DNA from: Loxodes magnus
Lineage: Eukaryota; Ciliophora; Karyorelictea; Loxodida; Loxodidae
DNA: 64,000 nucleotides
Assembly: GCA_946699065.1 (NCBI GenBank)
Contig: CAMPDV010001760.1
Location: forward strand, 31,352-95,351
Direction of reading: 5' to 3'
Made by a program: the position numbers and the translations under genes. Under the pieces are notes generated by a model. It saw only the letters and a program-made list of their open reading frames with translations. It was not told the origin of the DNA and searched no databases. This document shows, in pieces, positions 37,306 to 47,656 of the stretch (the stretch's first letter is position 1; each line of letters begins with the position of its first letter).

Positions 37306-37965
37306 TCAAATCTCTGAGATAAGAAAATAAGCCAACTTAATATTTAATTAAGAACATTTTTTAATTTACTATAAAAATGAAAAATAAATTGCTGTTGATG
37401 ATTATTTTATTTTAAATAAAGTAAAATATTTAAAATAATAAAATTTAAATATTTTAAAAGTTTTAAATTTACAAAATTGCTAAAAAGATATTTATTAGTA
37501 TTAAAAATATTAAGATTAATTATTTTTATAAGAAAAAAACTTAAAACAAGTTTATTATCTAAAAAATTTATCTTTAAATCCAGTAAACTTGAAAATGTCT
37601 CCTCTTGAAGGATGGCTTAGGATTTCTTTTTCCTCCTTCCTTGCTTATAATTTGCATTTTACAGTTGAGACTATTTCATCTAAAAATTATTTTTTAATTG
37701 CTAAATTTACTATTATAAAATTTTTTCTATATATTAAGCCTGATTAATTTTATTATATTTAAAATAGGCTTTAATATATTTCTTTTATTCCTTTTATATT
37801 TTTCGCTTTTTCATCAACATATTTTATAATGATGCTACCTTTGTCATATTTAACAAAGTATTTTCTACTTATATTCTATTATTATTCATTTTATTCTAAT
37901 ACGTAGATATACTTCCTTGTTATCTGCTGGTTCTTAATTAATTTCTTATAAAAAAGTTAAAAGTT
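37306..37965 (-). pseudogene. Host ORF1, C-terminal half, interrupted by a nested ORF1 unit (unit A)
   Basis: Long minus-strand frame without TGA: NQQITRKYIYVLEQNEQQQN, SRKYFVKYDKGSIIIKYVDE, IYQSLFQIQQNQSGLIYRKN and later CKLQARKEEKEILSHPSRGD. The segment Y-FV-K-YDKG-S-IIIK-Y has perfect CCHC spacing but all four zinc ligands are replaced. The following LFQIQQNQSGLIYRKN matches LFRIYPTQSGKIYRKK of the neighbouring ORF1. So it is an ORF1 C-terminus; its N-terminus (MIPKKQ type) lies at 38,830-39,222, separated by the inserted MASKKQ unit. Confidence 0.55.
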
Positions 37966-38820
37966 AAAAAGCTTTGTTAAAGTCTTAGTAGTCAGCCATC
38001 TGACCTATTCCATCAGCTTGTCTCCATTAGTTTGTCTTGAATTTCTACTAGGCTTAGTTAGGCGGTGTAGCACTTCATTAGCGCACCATCCTTTAATATT
38101 CTGAATAATTTTGATCTTGCATGTAGCGTTCCTACTTATTTATCCAAGGATTAAGACTTAAATTAAAGAATTTTTTTCTATAAATTTTTCCGCTTTATGT
38201 TGGATATATCCTAAATAGTTTTCTAAAAATATCTTATTTATTCTTTTTTTAAATTTAGCTTAGTTAGTAGCAGTATTTTAATTGGTGTTATTTATTGCAC
38301 ACGCAGCATTTTATTCTTCTTTTAACCTATTATTCCTGTAACACTTATTTAATTTAAATTTACTACTTATTTTAAATAAACGTTTACTGTTTATTTTAAT
38401 TTGAGGCTTCATTTTCTATTTCCATAGGATCTGATTAATTCTGTTAAATCGAAAATGGTGTAACCTGAATTTATTATTAAATTTAAAGAATTCTTTGTTC
38501 CAGTTTGTTTTCTATTTCTTATGATTATTAATATTGTTTCTCAAGTAAAGACGTTATTAGTTTTTCTAATTTTTCTACTTTATCAGTGAGGTATCTATTT
38601 TTAAACATAAACTCTTTTAATTACTTAGATAATATTTCTATTTGAGTTTGTGTCGGAAGTTTTTTTAATTCTGGATTTTCAAGTGGTTAATGTTCATCAT
38701 ATCAATCATATTTCTCACTTTCACTCATTATAATTATTTCGCTTTTTTATTTTTTAGAGAATTTTCCTGTTAAAGTTTTTTGTTCAAAGTTCTGTTATTT
38801 CTTAGAAGCCATTTTATATA
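37966..38820 (-). mobile_element. ORF1-only retroposon (MASKKQ type), nested in another ORF1, unit A
   Basis: Best-preserved ORF1 of this type: ATG 38,812 to TGA 38,075-38,077, 245 codons. It has TGA at codon 37 (38,702-38,704), a coiled coil (NRYLTDKVEKLEKLITSLLE), SDPMEIENEAS, a knuckle CCVCNKQHQLKYC (X3 instead of X4 before His), FRIYPTQSGKIYRKKFF, and a frame-shifting 7-base difference just before WCANEVLHR. It splits the host ORF1 in the same orientation. Short flanking similarity TAAGAAA(A)TTAA may be a worn target duplication. No ORF2 belongs to it. Same two ends as the copy at 20,690-21,560. Confidence 0.68.
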
Positions 38821-38829
38821 TATATCTAT

Positions 38830-39222
38830 GATAATTTTTAATTTTCTTAGAATTTTTTTATTTGAAAATAAAACTGACAAAATTAAAATTAAATATTTGA
38901 GAAATTTAAGCAAAACATTTATCAATTGAAACAGTTCATGTTTAATTTACGATTTATACTGCTTATTTTATTTTTCTATAGTCAAAAATAAATATTTAGT
39001 TATACACTTATTTTTTCTAGTTTATATTCTAATTTTTTAAATTTTAATAATTGTTTTTTTTATTCTTATTGTAGATTAAATGTTCTTTAATGCTTTCATT
39101 ATGCAAAAGATTCCTAAGATTATTTTCCTTCATCTTAATAAGATAATTAATTCAAAAGTTAGATTATGTTCTTATTTTTTTATTTAATAATTGAGAGAGG
39201 TCTGTTATTTCTTAGGTATCAT
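38830..39222 (-). pseudogene. Host ORF1, N-terminal part (MIPKKQ type), unit A
   Basis: ATG 39,222 gives MIPKKQQTSLNYQIKKQEHN and then a TGA after about 30 codons; a shifted frame continues KMKENNLRNLLHNESIKEHL. The start matches the MxPKKQ openings of other ORF1 units. Together with 37,306-37,965 it forms one ORF1 split by the nested unit. Confidence 0.5.
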
Positions 39223-39680
39223 TTTATTTTATTTTATCTTATAAATTAATTAATTAAATTAGCGTGAAAATTATTAATTAGATCACTACGACTGAAAGAA
39301 GAAACCGTATTTAACTTTCAGTAAATTCTAAAAATATTTTTAATTACTTAGTATCTCTGATGTTCTTCTGCTGCTTTTAATTCCTCTTCTGTTATATCTA
39401 ATAATTATTAATCTTATAAATTTGGCGGAAAAAGAGATTTTTGTTTTTTTATCTATCTTTCTTTTTACTTGTTTTAAAAAAATCTTTAATGCTATCACCC
39501 ATTAAGGTTTTTTAATTCACTTTTAATGATTGATCTCAGTTTAAAAAAATAATGATTCCCTCTTTTATTTGGTTAAATTTATTTTATTAATTACTATATT
39601 TGCTCTATTATTATTAAGTTTAGTTTCATTTAATTTTCAAATTAATATATCTCATTTCTCGCTGGTTTCATCCAAAAGCC

Positions 39681-40546
39681 TCATTTATTTGGAAATCGTC
39701 CGTCTATACAATTTTTACATAAACTGCACATATTTTTTCTAATAAGTGTTACTTTTAGTGTCTCTGCAACACCACTATATTTAGTTCTTAGTTTAAGCAA
39801 ATAGCAAATTTCCTTTTTTCTGAATTTTTTGCTTCTCAGGTAGTTAAGTAGATCCATAGCAAAATGGTGTAGCCATTGACTTCTATTTTTGGAGCAAGTT
39901 ATCACATCCTAAATACGGGCTATTGCTTCTATGCTTAAAAATTTTATAACTTAATTTATTATTGTTTTGATTTTTTAATATTCCTTTCTTTCTATTCTAA
40001 AATCAGTTATTGAGTTACCATTTATCTAATACATTCTTTTAATAAGCTTGAAATAAAATTGAATTTTTGCTATCTAAAATAATAAATTACTAAATATTTT
40101 TAGCTTTAAGAGTTTATGGACATCTTTTATATAAAAAAGCTTTTTCAATCAAAAATATTTTAAAACTTTTATAAAAAATCTGCATTCTCTCTTTTTCAGT
40201 TTATTTTTACTTGAATCCTACTCTTTCTTTCCTATATAATACATCCAAGAGATAAACTAAGAAAGATAGCATTATTCTATAATAAATTTTAGCCTAAAGA
40301 TATGAAATGTCTCAGGCATATTTTAGGGAATTATTTTAAATATATCTAAGCAAAAAATATAAATCTTTTTAAATAATTATTTCCAACCTGATATTAAAAT
40401 TATTCCTTTAAGTTTTTATAATGCATATATATAATAATAAGTTCATACATGCTGTATTATCCGCATTTACATTTAGGATTGCTAAAAGATAAATGACAAT
40501 CTCATAATTCCTTCCGAAAATTGCAAAATTGAGTTCTCATTTTATT
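39681..40546 (-). pseudogene. LINE ORF2 C-terminus, unit A
   Basis: Frame ending at TGA 39,681-39,683: FYFKLIKRMYQINGNSITDF, then NRSQWLHHFAMDLLNYLRSK, then YLLKLRTKYSGVAETLKVTL and CSLCK. The last parts match LLRIRVKCSG...CSLCKTE at the end of the 7.6-10.9 kb ORF2, although the His/Cys half of the zinc motif is missing. Upstream to about 40,340 there is KDVHKLLKLKIF and LSFLVYLLDVLYRKE, compatible with the post-RT region. The SINE-like element at 40,547 interrupts it. Unit B carries extra one-base losses. Confidence 0.65.
40528..40546. repeat. Target-site duplication, left copy
   Basis: ATTGAGTTCTCATTTTATT, 19 bp, identical to 40,857-40,875. Confidence 0.8.
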
Positions 40547-40856
40547 AATTAATTTTAACTAAAAAAGTTTTTGGACCGGAAACTCCTTTCCAATTGCAAG
40601 ACCCGACGCTCTCTTTTTATGGAATAACGGGGATATCCTGTTGTGCTCCAGACACAGCTGCCAGGGAGCTCCATCGCTATGAACAGCCAGGCTTCAAGCC
40701 CCTACCAAGAGCGGATAATCTCAAAGACAGTGTTCCCTTCAGAAAATGACTCTGACCAGGGACTTTCTCAGCGACAGGAAAGGAACTTGTTCCTAGCCAT
40801 AAAACCAGAAAGTGTTGTCACGAAGGTCATTCTCAGCTCCCACCATCTTTTCAATT
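40547..40856 (-). mobile_element. SINE-like element, 310 bp, copy 3 (unit A)
   Basis: Bounded by perfect 19-bp direct repeats and inserted in LINE-derived DNA. Tail (minus strand, left end) reads GGTCCAAAAACTTTTTTAGT then AAAATTAATT, almost the tail of the LINE ending at 16,020. Very similar to the copy at 20,229 across the full length. The plus strand, antisense to the tail, has an 80-codon frame, ATG 40,619 to TGA 40,859-40,861: MEQRGYPVVLQTQLPGSS, then SQASSPYQERIISKTVFPSE, then RNLFLAIKPESVVTKVIL, the last codons falling in the target duplication. That frame running out of the element argues it is not a genuine full gene. Confidence 0.8.
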
Positions 40857-40875
40857 ATTGAGTTCTCATTTTATT
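40857..40875. repeat. Target-site duplication, right copy
   Basis: Exact repeat of 40,528-40,546. Confidence 0.8.
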
Positions 40876-42105
40876 TAAACTATTAATTTCTTTTACTTAA
40901 TGCTTTATTAAGTTTTGAATAAGTTATTTCTGGAAACTAAGATGAATTTTAAAATTTTAGCATAAATGTTAAATGTAGTCATTTTGTTAATTCTTAGGAC
41001 TAAATCTCTATAAAATATAGGTTTTATTTAGTTATTATCATGTTTACCAAATATATTAAAATGTACTGGTAATTTTTTCGTCACTTAAATCAATATTATA
41101 AAACTGATCCATCTTCATCTCATAATTATAATAATTAATTAGCATGACTGTCTACTTTATTAGGTTAACACAAAATGAAAGTTTAACGCTAAATAAAAAT
41201 ATTAATTTAAAATATTTTAGGTTTTCTCTATCATAAATCTTGATTATTTTTGATTAATTTTCAATTTTTCTTGTAAATAAAGTCCCAATCTTATTTTATT
41301 AAAGTATTTAGATGTTTTTAAATGAGGGACCTTCTTTGTTGGCTTTAAAATTTATTCCTATATAAATTACCTTCGAGCATAAAATAAATTTTGGTTAAAC
41401 TTTTTCAAAATTTTATGCTTTCGCTTTTTAATTATTTTTATATTTCCTGTAGTATTTTTTGTATGCTGTAACCTTCTATACACTCATCACATAATTGGTC
41501 TTCTTTTAAATTCTTGATTAATTATCAAGTTTACTATGTTTGATAAATATTTTAATTAAATATCTATTGAATTATGCATTGTTTTATTCTTATATTTTAA
41601 TGGTTTATTATATTTAGATTTATAGATAGTTATATATTTATTTTCTGTTTCTTTGAATTTCTTAATTAAATTAATGTGTAGAAGCTTTTAGGCTCAATAC
41701 TGTGTTAGAAACTTTATTATTACTTTAAAGTTAGCTAACTTTTAATCTAGACTCCTTAATTGCTATATTAATTGATATACTACATCTTATCATTTTTTGT
41801 TCTCAGCCTATAAAGAGAAAATTTCAATAAAAGTATATTATTATTAATTAGGATTCAGATTATAGGTGAATTATTTCTTAAGTAGATTAAATTATATAAA
41901 TAACAGTTAATAAGGACAAAATGGTTGGAAGGATATATCTTAAGACTAATTAAATTAGTTTAATTTTAGATTTATTTAAAGCTATTTCAATAAATAATTA
42001 GATAATACATTCTAGTATTTCCTTTATTAATTATTAACTCTCTATTTAGAATTTTCATTTTAGTAGAATATTAATAGTAACAAGAAAATGCCTCATTTAC
42101 TTTTT
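40876..42105 (-). other. Degenerate region upstream of ORF2 C-terminus, unit A
   Basis: Coding-like scraps on the minus strand, for example NYEMKMDQFYNIDLSDEKIT near 41,100 and KEDQLCDECIEGYSIQKILQ near 41,480, but no RT motif I can identify. It may be the remainder of the LINE split by the SINE-like element, or unrelated decayed sequence. Confidence 0.3.
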
Positions 42106-42114
42106 TAACTTTTT

Positions 42115-43010
42115 ATTTCTCTATTTTAAAAAATAAATATCTTATGGAATGGTTGAACATCTCCATAAGGCTTTTGGGAAAAGGAGGAGAAAAAAGTAAA
42201 AAAAGAATTGGGGCAACTCATGAAATTACTCCTCTCACAAGCTACAAAAGCACGAAAATGAATCTGAGCAATCTTAATCAATGGCACTTAAAAAAAAAGA
42301 CTCATAAAGCCTAATCTCCTTCAAAAGTTAGACATTTAAAGGTACATGAAGCAGAATATTACCAAGAAGACTTTGAAGAATTAGATTTTCTGGAATACGT
42401 TGAAGAACTACAGAAGCTCGCAGAAGCACTAAGATATGAAAATACCTTAATTCGGGAAAGGTTAGAGCAAATATCAAAGGATCCGGTGGATTTCAAAGAT
42501 ATGCAGTCATAAATATACTATTTAAGACAAAAATTATCGAAGAAGGATCCAAGATAGAATTTTTTGGAGTTGCAGCTAAATTTAAACTTTCAATACCTGA
42601 GGTGGAAATGATTCTGGAGCCTACAGTGCAAACAACTTTTCTTACTGCGAAAGAAGCGGAAAGAATATAAACCAAGACTAAGACTCAAGATAAAAAATGT
42701 TACTATTGCAAATCAACTTGACTCCTTCAGCGGCAATGCAAGGAATATAAAAAATTTGTACAAAGAAAGTCAGACTAATTAAGGGGGAAACAAAACGAAA
42801 AGAAGAAGAGGAAGAGGAAGAAGAACTATTAAGAAAAGCGACAAGATTATTCTATTAAGGAGGAAATTTTTATAGAAAAAAGCTAAAAAGAATACCGGCA
42901 TATCCAAGAGGAGCCAAGCCTTAAACAATTTTTTAGACAGATCCTTCTCAGCTCATTAGCACAAAATGAGAGGTAATTTATTTTTTAATATTTCTCTAAT
43001 TTCTCTATTT
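42115..43010 (+). mobile_element. ORF1-only unit with possible 12-bp target duplication
   Basis: An ORF1 pseudogene. ATG 42,258 opens NLSNLNQWHLKKKTHKAQSP and a coiled coil (YVEELQKLAEALRYENTLIR, then ERLEQISKDPVDFKDMQSQ); the frame shifts near 42,560. A knuckle follows, CYYCKST then TGA then LLQRQC (first Cys 42,698), in which TGA and Leu replace Gly and His. A basic tail (KKKRKRKKN) and, in a third frame, RLFYQGGNFYRKKLKRI, the post-knuckle block, come next. ATTTCTCTATTT occurs at 42,115-42,126 and 42,999-43,010 and may be a target duplication, though 12 bp of AT is weak evidence. No ORF2 follows. Confidence 0.55.
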
Positions 43011-43014
43011 ACTT

Positions 43015-45090
43015 AAAAAGCAACTAAATATTACTTTAGGATTATCAAAATTTTAATAGACAAGAAATATATTATTTTAGAATATAAAATTAACTGTATA
43101 GTAGTAATTTTAAATTGTAATATAATAAGATATAAATAATTTAAACTAGTAATCAATTAATATAATTATTTTATTTATTTTGCAAAAAAGATACAAAATT
43201 TTATTTTGGTAAATAAACTTAAGAAATATAATTTTTATCTTTCCAATTTTGCCTAAATAAAAACTAATAGTTACTGGATTTGGCTATTTATATATATTCA
43301 AATTTTATTTTATTATCTCAGTTATTTAAAAATAAATTATATTAAAAAATTGTAGGGAAGTAATTAATATTTAACGATGCTTAAGATTACTATTATCTAG
43401 GGGAATTTAGGGATAGTTAAACTCCTATCATGCTGTTCCCTCTGAAGTCTTCTCAAAAGAAATAGTGAGAGTATACTACTTCTTTTTTCCTGCAAACAGA
43501 GGATACCATGTATAATGAATGCATACTTAATAATCGTAAACTTCAAGCTTCTAACAAGGCCAAATAACCGTCCAGATATGATTTCTTTAATATCTTGAAA
43601 ACAAAAAAGAATTTATCTAAAGTTAAAAGATAAAATGAGACAACTCAAAATCTTTCTCCCCATTACCTGACCATACTACAATGACATTAATTAAAGGTTT
43701 GCTTTCTTTCTATTTATTAAGAAGCAAATAAATAAAACAGTAACCTTAAGAATTTTGCTGAACATATCAAATAAAGAAAAGAGCAAAAAATTAAAGAAAG
43801 TAACTGAAAGATTCTAAAGAATAGCAATTGCTTAAAGTATATTTAATAACTTAAAAATAATAATAATTTACGTTAGTAACATATTAATAGTTTAATAAAT
43901 ATACTTAATAGAATTTTTTATTTTATATTAAATAAGAAATTTATTTTTAACTTTCAAAAGTATTTATAAGTTCGCTATTACCTAGTTAACATACTATTTT
44001 TAATTGTGATGATAACAATATATTAATCATAAAATGGAATTTATTTTTAAACTAATTAAGGAAATTAAATCTGCAAAAATTGGGAATTTAGATATAAAGC
44101 TATTTTTACTTTACTATTAAATGAGTATTAAATAGTTTTCCAGAAAGTACAGAAATTATTTGAATCTTCAAATAAAGATTTTTAATTAAATGCTACTTTC
44201 TTTTAGAATACTTAGTCAAAAGAATATATTTAAAAGCTCATATATCAAGGCTACAGACAAGAGAGGAGAATATAATAAATTATTTTATAAGACAATAAAA
44301 TTTATTAATTAAAAGAAGCAATTTTGTAGCATAAGATGATTATAAATATTCTAGTTTTAGTAATATACAAATTATTTAATAAATTTAAATATTTAATTAG
44401 CTTAATATTTTTGTAAATAGTAAAGCTTTTAATTATTTTAAGATTATAAATATATTTATAAAAATATACTATTTTTATAATTCATCGTAACTATTTATCA
44501 ATTATAAAGAAAACTATTATTCTTTTATTGTTAATTATAAACTTTTTCTGCTTAATTAAATTATGACATTTTAATATTTAAGCTAGTAAAATTATGACAA
44601 TATTTTATTTTTTAATTATTGCTTGTTATAATTCTTTCTTCTTTTTTTTAATTCTAAAGATAGGAAAATAAAATATCAACATCAATATTATCTAAAAAAG
44701 AAACTCAGAATTCTTTTTAAAATTTTTGTTAAAATGAAAAAAATAAAGTTAAATGTAAAATAAATTTTATTTTTAGTATTATTATAATTAATTAAATTTT
44801 TATATGTTAAACATTTTATTAAAGTATTAAAAAATAAATGTATTAATATGTTTTATTTTATAACTAGATGTATAAAATATAATTAATTTAAGTAGCTTTT
44901 ATATATTTAAGTATTCAATTACTTATAAATTATCCTATTATTAATAATTATATAGATCATTTATGATAATGTTTTATTCCAATTATTTTAAAACTATTAA
45001 TTTTTATATTTAAATTAATTATCTTCAGTTTTTATAAAATTTTAATGGAACTAAGTTTTTAGTCTTAGGAACTATAAAATTAATATATCT
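43015..45090. other. Mostly AT-rich spacer with one GC-richer patch
   Basis: AT-rich apart from about 43,375-43,700, where scraps such as VPSEVFSKEIVRVYYFFFPA and TTQNLSPHYLTILQ can be read on the plus strand between TGA codons. That patch may be another ORF1 relic, but no motif supports it. Nothing else is recognised. Confidence 0.3.
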
Positions 45091-45234
45091 ATGGAGAAGG
45101 ATTAAATTAGAAAATAAATAGCCTAATATAAGATTAGAATAGTTAATAAAATAATAGGATTCATATCAATTAACTTCCACTTTACATCTTAGAGCATATT
45201 TTTTCTTATTTAGACTTCAAACAAATTAGCAGGA

Positions 45235-46530
45235 ATGAATAAGTGTAAAAGAAGTGATTGAACGTAAAATACGATATTTGTTAAGTTAATACAAATAATC
45301 TTTAAAAAAACCAAAAAAAGCACAAAATAATAAAGAATTATCCTTTTAAAATAAAGAAAGATAAGAATAAATAACCTTAGAATATGCTCTATAACTTTTG
45401 GATATAGTTAAATAGAATTTTAGTAAAATTGAAAAGCATAGCTCTATCTCTTTATTTTTAAATCTTTATGAAATTGAGCAACTTGAATAGTATAACCGTA
45501 AAAATTAGTAATTAGAAAGAAAAATAGATGAAATAATGTAATATTTTATTGAAATTCTAAGAAAATAAAAAGAAATAATTAAAGAAAATGCATAATAATA
45601 AGCAATACAACATTATGGATAAAAAATAAAAACTATTTATTTGGAAGGAAAATATTGAAATTATTATATTAATGAAGTTATATTTCTATGCCCTAATATA
45701 CAGATTTTGAAAACAAAAAATTGTAATATTAAATAAGAAAATCTTGCAAATATAAATAAACTATAATATTTAAAAGAATTCCATTTAGATTATAACCTTG
45801 AATAATTGACTGGATAATATTTATAATTTAATAGTGACTGCTAACTTTAAACTATTTCATTTTAAGGCTCTAACATTTTAAGATGGTAATTTTTGATAGA
45901 TTATTTGAGTTTAAAAGGAGAAAATCTTAGAAAGTTGAATCTTTAAATTGGAAATTTAGACTCAGATCAATTAATTACAATATTCTAAATCAGTTAAAAT
46001 TTAGAAGATATAAAGATAGAATGTTCTGAAAATAAGCATTAAAAATGATTAAAATATATGGAATAAAACTAACTAAAAATAAAAAGCCTAAAATTATATT
46101 ATTGCTAAGTTTATAATGAAACCCTTATTGAGTTTTTTTAGAACAGTAAATTAAGTTTATAAAAAATAAAATTTTATAGTTGTTATTAAATAGATTTAGA
46201 AATAGTTTAAATCATAATCTAAAGATACTAAAACTTAAAATCACTTAGTTTTAATTTTACCTAAAGTATTGATACATAAAGTATTTAGTATATTTTCTAA
46301 AATAACAAAAGTTTAAAAAAATTAAGATTAATTTTTTGGAATTAGACGAAGAGTTGAGCTTGAAGACTGAATAGGGTTAATTCTATGAATTTTGAAGAAA
46401 TTAAAATTATTGGGAATAGAAGAATGCACTTTTAATGGGGAAAATATCTCTGAAAATATGATAAACCAGATAATTGAGTTATAGAAGCAATATCCAAACC
46501 TTAGAATAAAAGGACTAGATATCAATAAGA
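45235..46530 (+). pseudogene. Leucine-rich-repeat protein, copy 6
   Basis: Plus-strand LRR copy with conserved leader (45,150-45,234) and ATG 45,235. Shared TGA codons at 45,656-45,658 and 46,046-46,048, 390 nt apart. At the site of the extra TGA (IE-x-SE) this copy has TGT (Cys), and at the later LKL-x-YC site it has TAT (Tyr), so it is the copy least damaged by shared stops. LRR units LRKLNLQIGNLDSDQLI and NQIIELQKQYPNLRIKGL are clear. No closing TGA at the usual end. It lies just upstream of an intact ORF1 unit on the same strand. Confidence 0.75.
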
Positions 46531-46712
46531 TTTAAAACTTTTTCTAATATACTTAAAATAATAAATAAATTCAATTTTTTTAACTTGTTTAAATAATTTT
46601 AGTCACAAAGTTCTTTTCAACGTTTTCTAATCTTATATATTTTTATTTTTTTATATAAATCTTTATATATTTTGAAACAATTCTATTATTCAAAGCTAGC
46701 ATTTTAAATATT

Positions 46713-46727
46713 ATCTTTTTATAATTA
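46713..46727. repeat. Candidate target-site duplication, left copy
   Basis: ATCTTTTTATAATTA, 15 bp, identical to 47,657-47,671. AT-rich, so chance is possible, but both copies sit within 20 bp of the composition boundaries of the ORF1 unit. Confidence 0.5.
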
Positions 46728-47656
46728 TAAAAAAAATATGGTAGAAGGTTTCAAAAAGGGCTTCTATACCACCTCTTTCTAAGCTAAAAAGGAAGAGAGG
46801 AAGCAGGAAACCTAAATTTCTACACACCACACGTCATCTTCCAAAGCCAAACCTTCTTCTTAAACCATATAGGAGCAACTCTAAACAACACCCCCCAGAC
46901 AACCCTAGAAACACTAACATGCAACAATATCGACTGAGGACCTTCCCAAGAAGCAAAAGATTAGTAACTTTCAGGCCTAGATTAGGACATTCAACCCCTA
47001 CATGGACCTCGGAGATCTCAATAAAGAACAAATCTTAGGAATGACGAAGGAGGAAATGGCTAAGCTTATCTTAGCATTAATAGGAAAAAATAAAGATCTG
47101 GAAAAACAGATTGAAGAACTAGCTTAAGAACAGCAAGAGCATTTAGAAGATGAGGAAACCCATGCTCCTAGAAACTTAAACCAGGCTGCAATGAATATCA
47201 GAATTGACGAATTCGATAGGCAGCTGGAACAATTATACGAATCGAATGAAAATATTCATATCAAATTGGAAAAATTAGAGACAAGTGTAAAATAATAGGC
47301 TATGCAATCTATCCCAATGGAGATCGAATAAGAGAATAATAAGCCAATTGAGCAAACTAAAGAGAAATATTTTAGGAAAAAATGTTACATCTGCAGGAGA
47401 ACAGACCACCTATGGAGACGATGCTGGAAGAGAAAGGAGATTTAATAGAAAATATGGAATGACCTAACCTAATTTTACCCAACCAGGAATGGAGAAATTT
47501 ATAAGAAGAAAGCAAGCTATATGAAGAGACAACCATTCCGAAAACTTGACAGTGAAGGGAGGAGAAGACCACCTAGAGATCAAGTTCCTATTGGTTGGAA
47601 AGGAAGTAGGAAGCTTTTAAGTAGACGATCCTTCTTTAACACTTTAATTTAATTTA
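46728..47656 (+). mobile_element. ORF1-only retroposon with candidate 15-bp target duplication
   Basis: The DNA between the two 15-bp repeats is about 930 bp and contains just the ORF1 and a short A/T tail (CACTTTAATTTAATTTA). Being bounded this way without ORF2 is the pattern of an element that moves with ORF1 alone, using RT from elsewhere. The 15-bp repeat is the main support. Confidence 0.5.

Larger units (their letters stand above)
29579..42105 (+). repeat. Segmental duplication, unit A
   Basis: About 12.5 kb repeated in the same orientation at 51,427-64,000. The offset drifts only from about 21,847 to 21,891 across the length, reflecting small indels. Many stretches of 100-200 bp are identical, for example 36,361-36,480 against 58,258 on. 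The right border of the homology is not visible because unit B reaches the window end. All nested elements (SINE, ORF1-in-ORF1, LRR copy) are shared, so they predate the duplication. Confidence 0.9.

Noticed and set aside
20690..38820. Target duplications for the MASKKQ units
   Set aside because: Only short, imperfect AT matches were found (TAAGAAA(A)TTAA at 38 kb, none clear at 20.7 kb), so they are mentioned but not annotated as features.
40876..42105. RT domain upstream of the ORF2 C-terminus
   Set aside because: Expected from context, but no RT block could be read, so it is left as a degenerate region.
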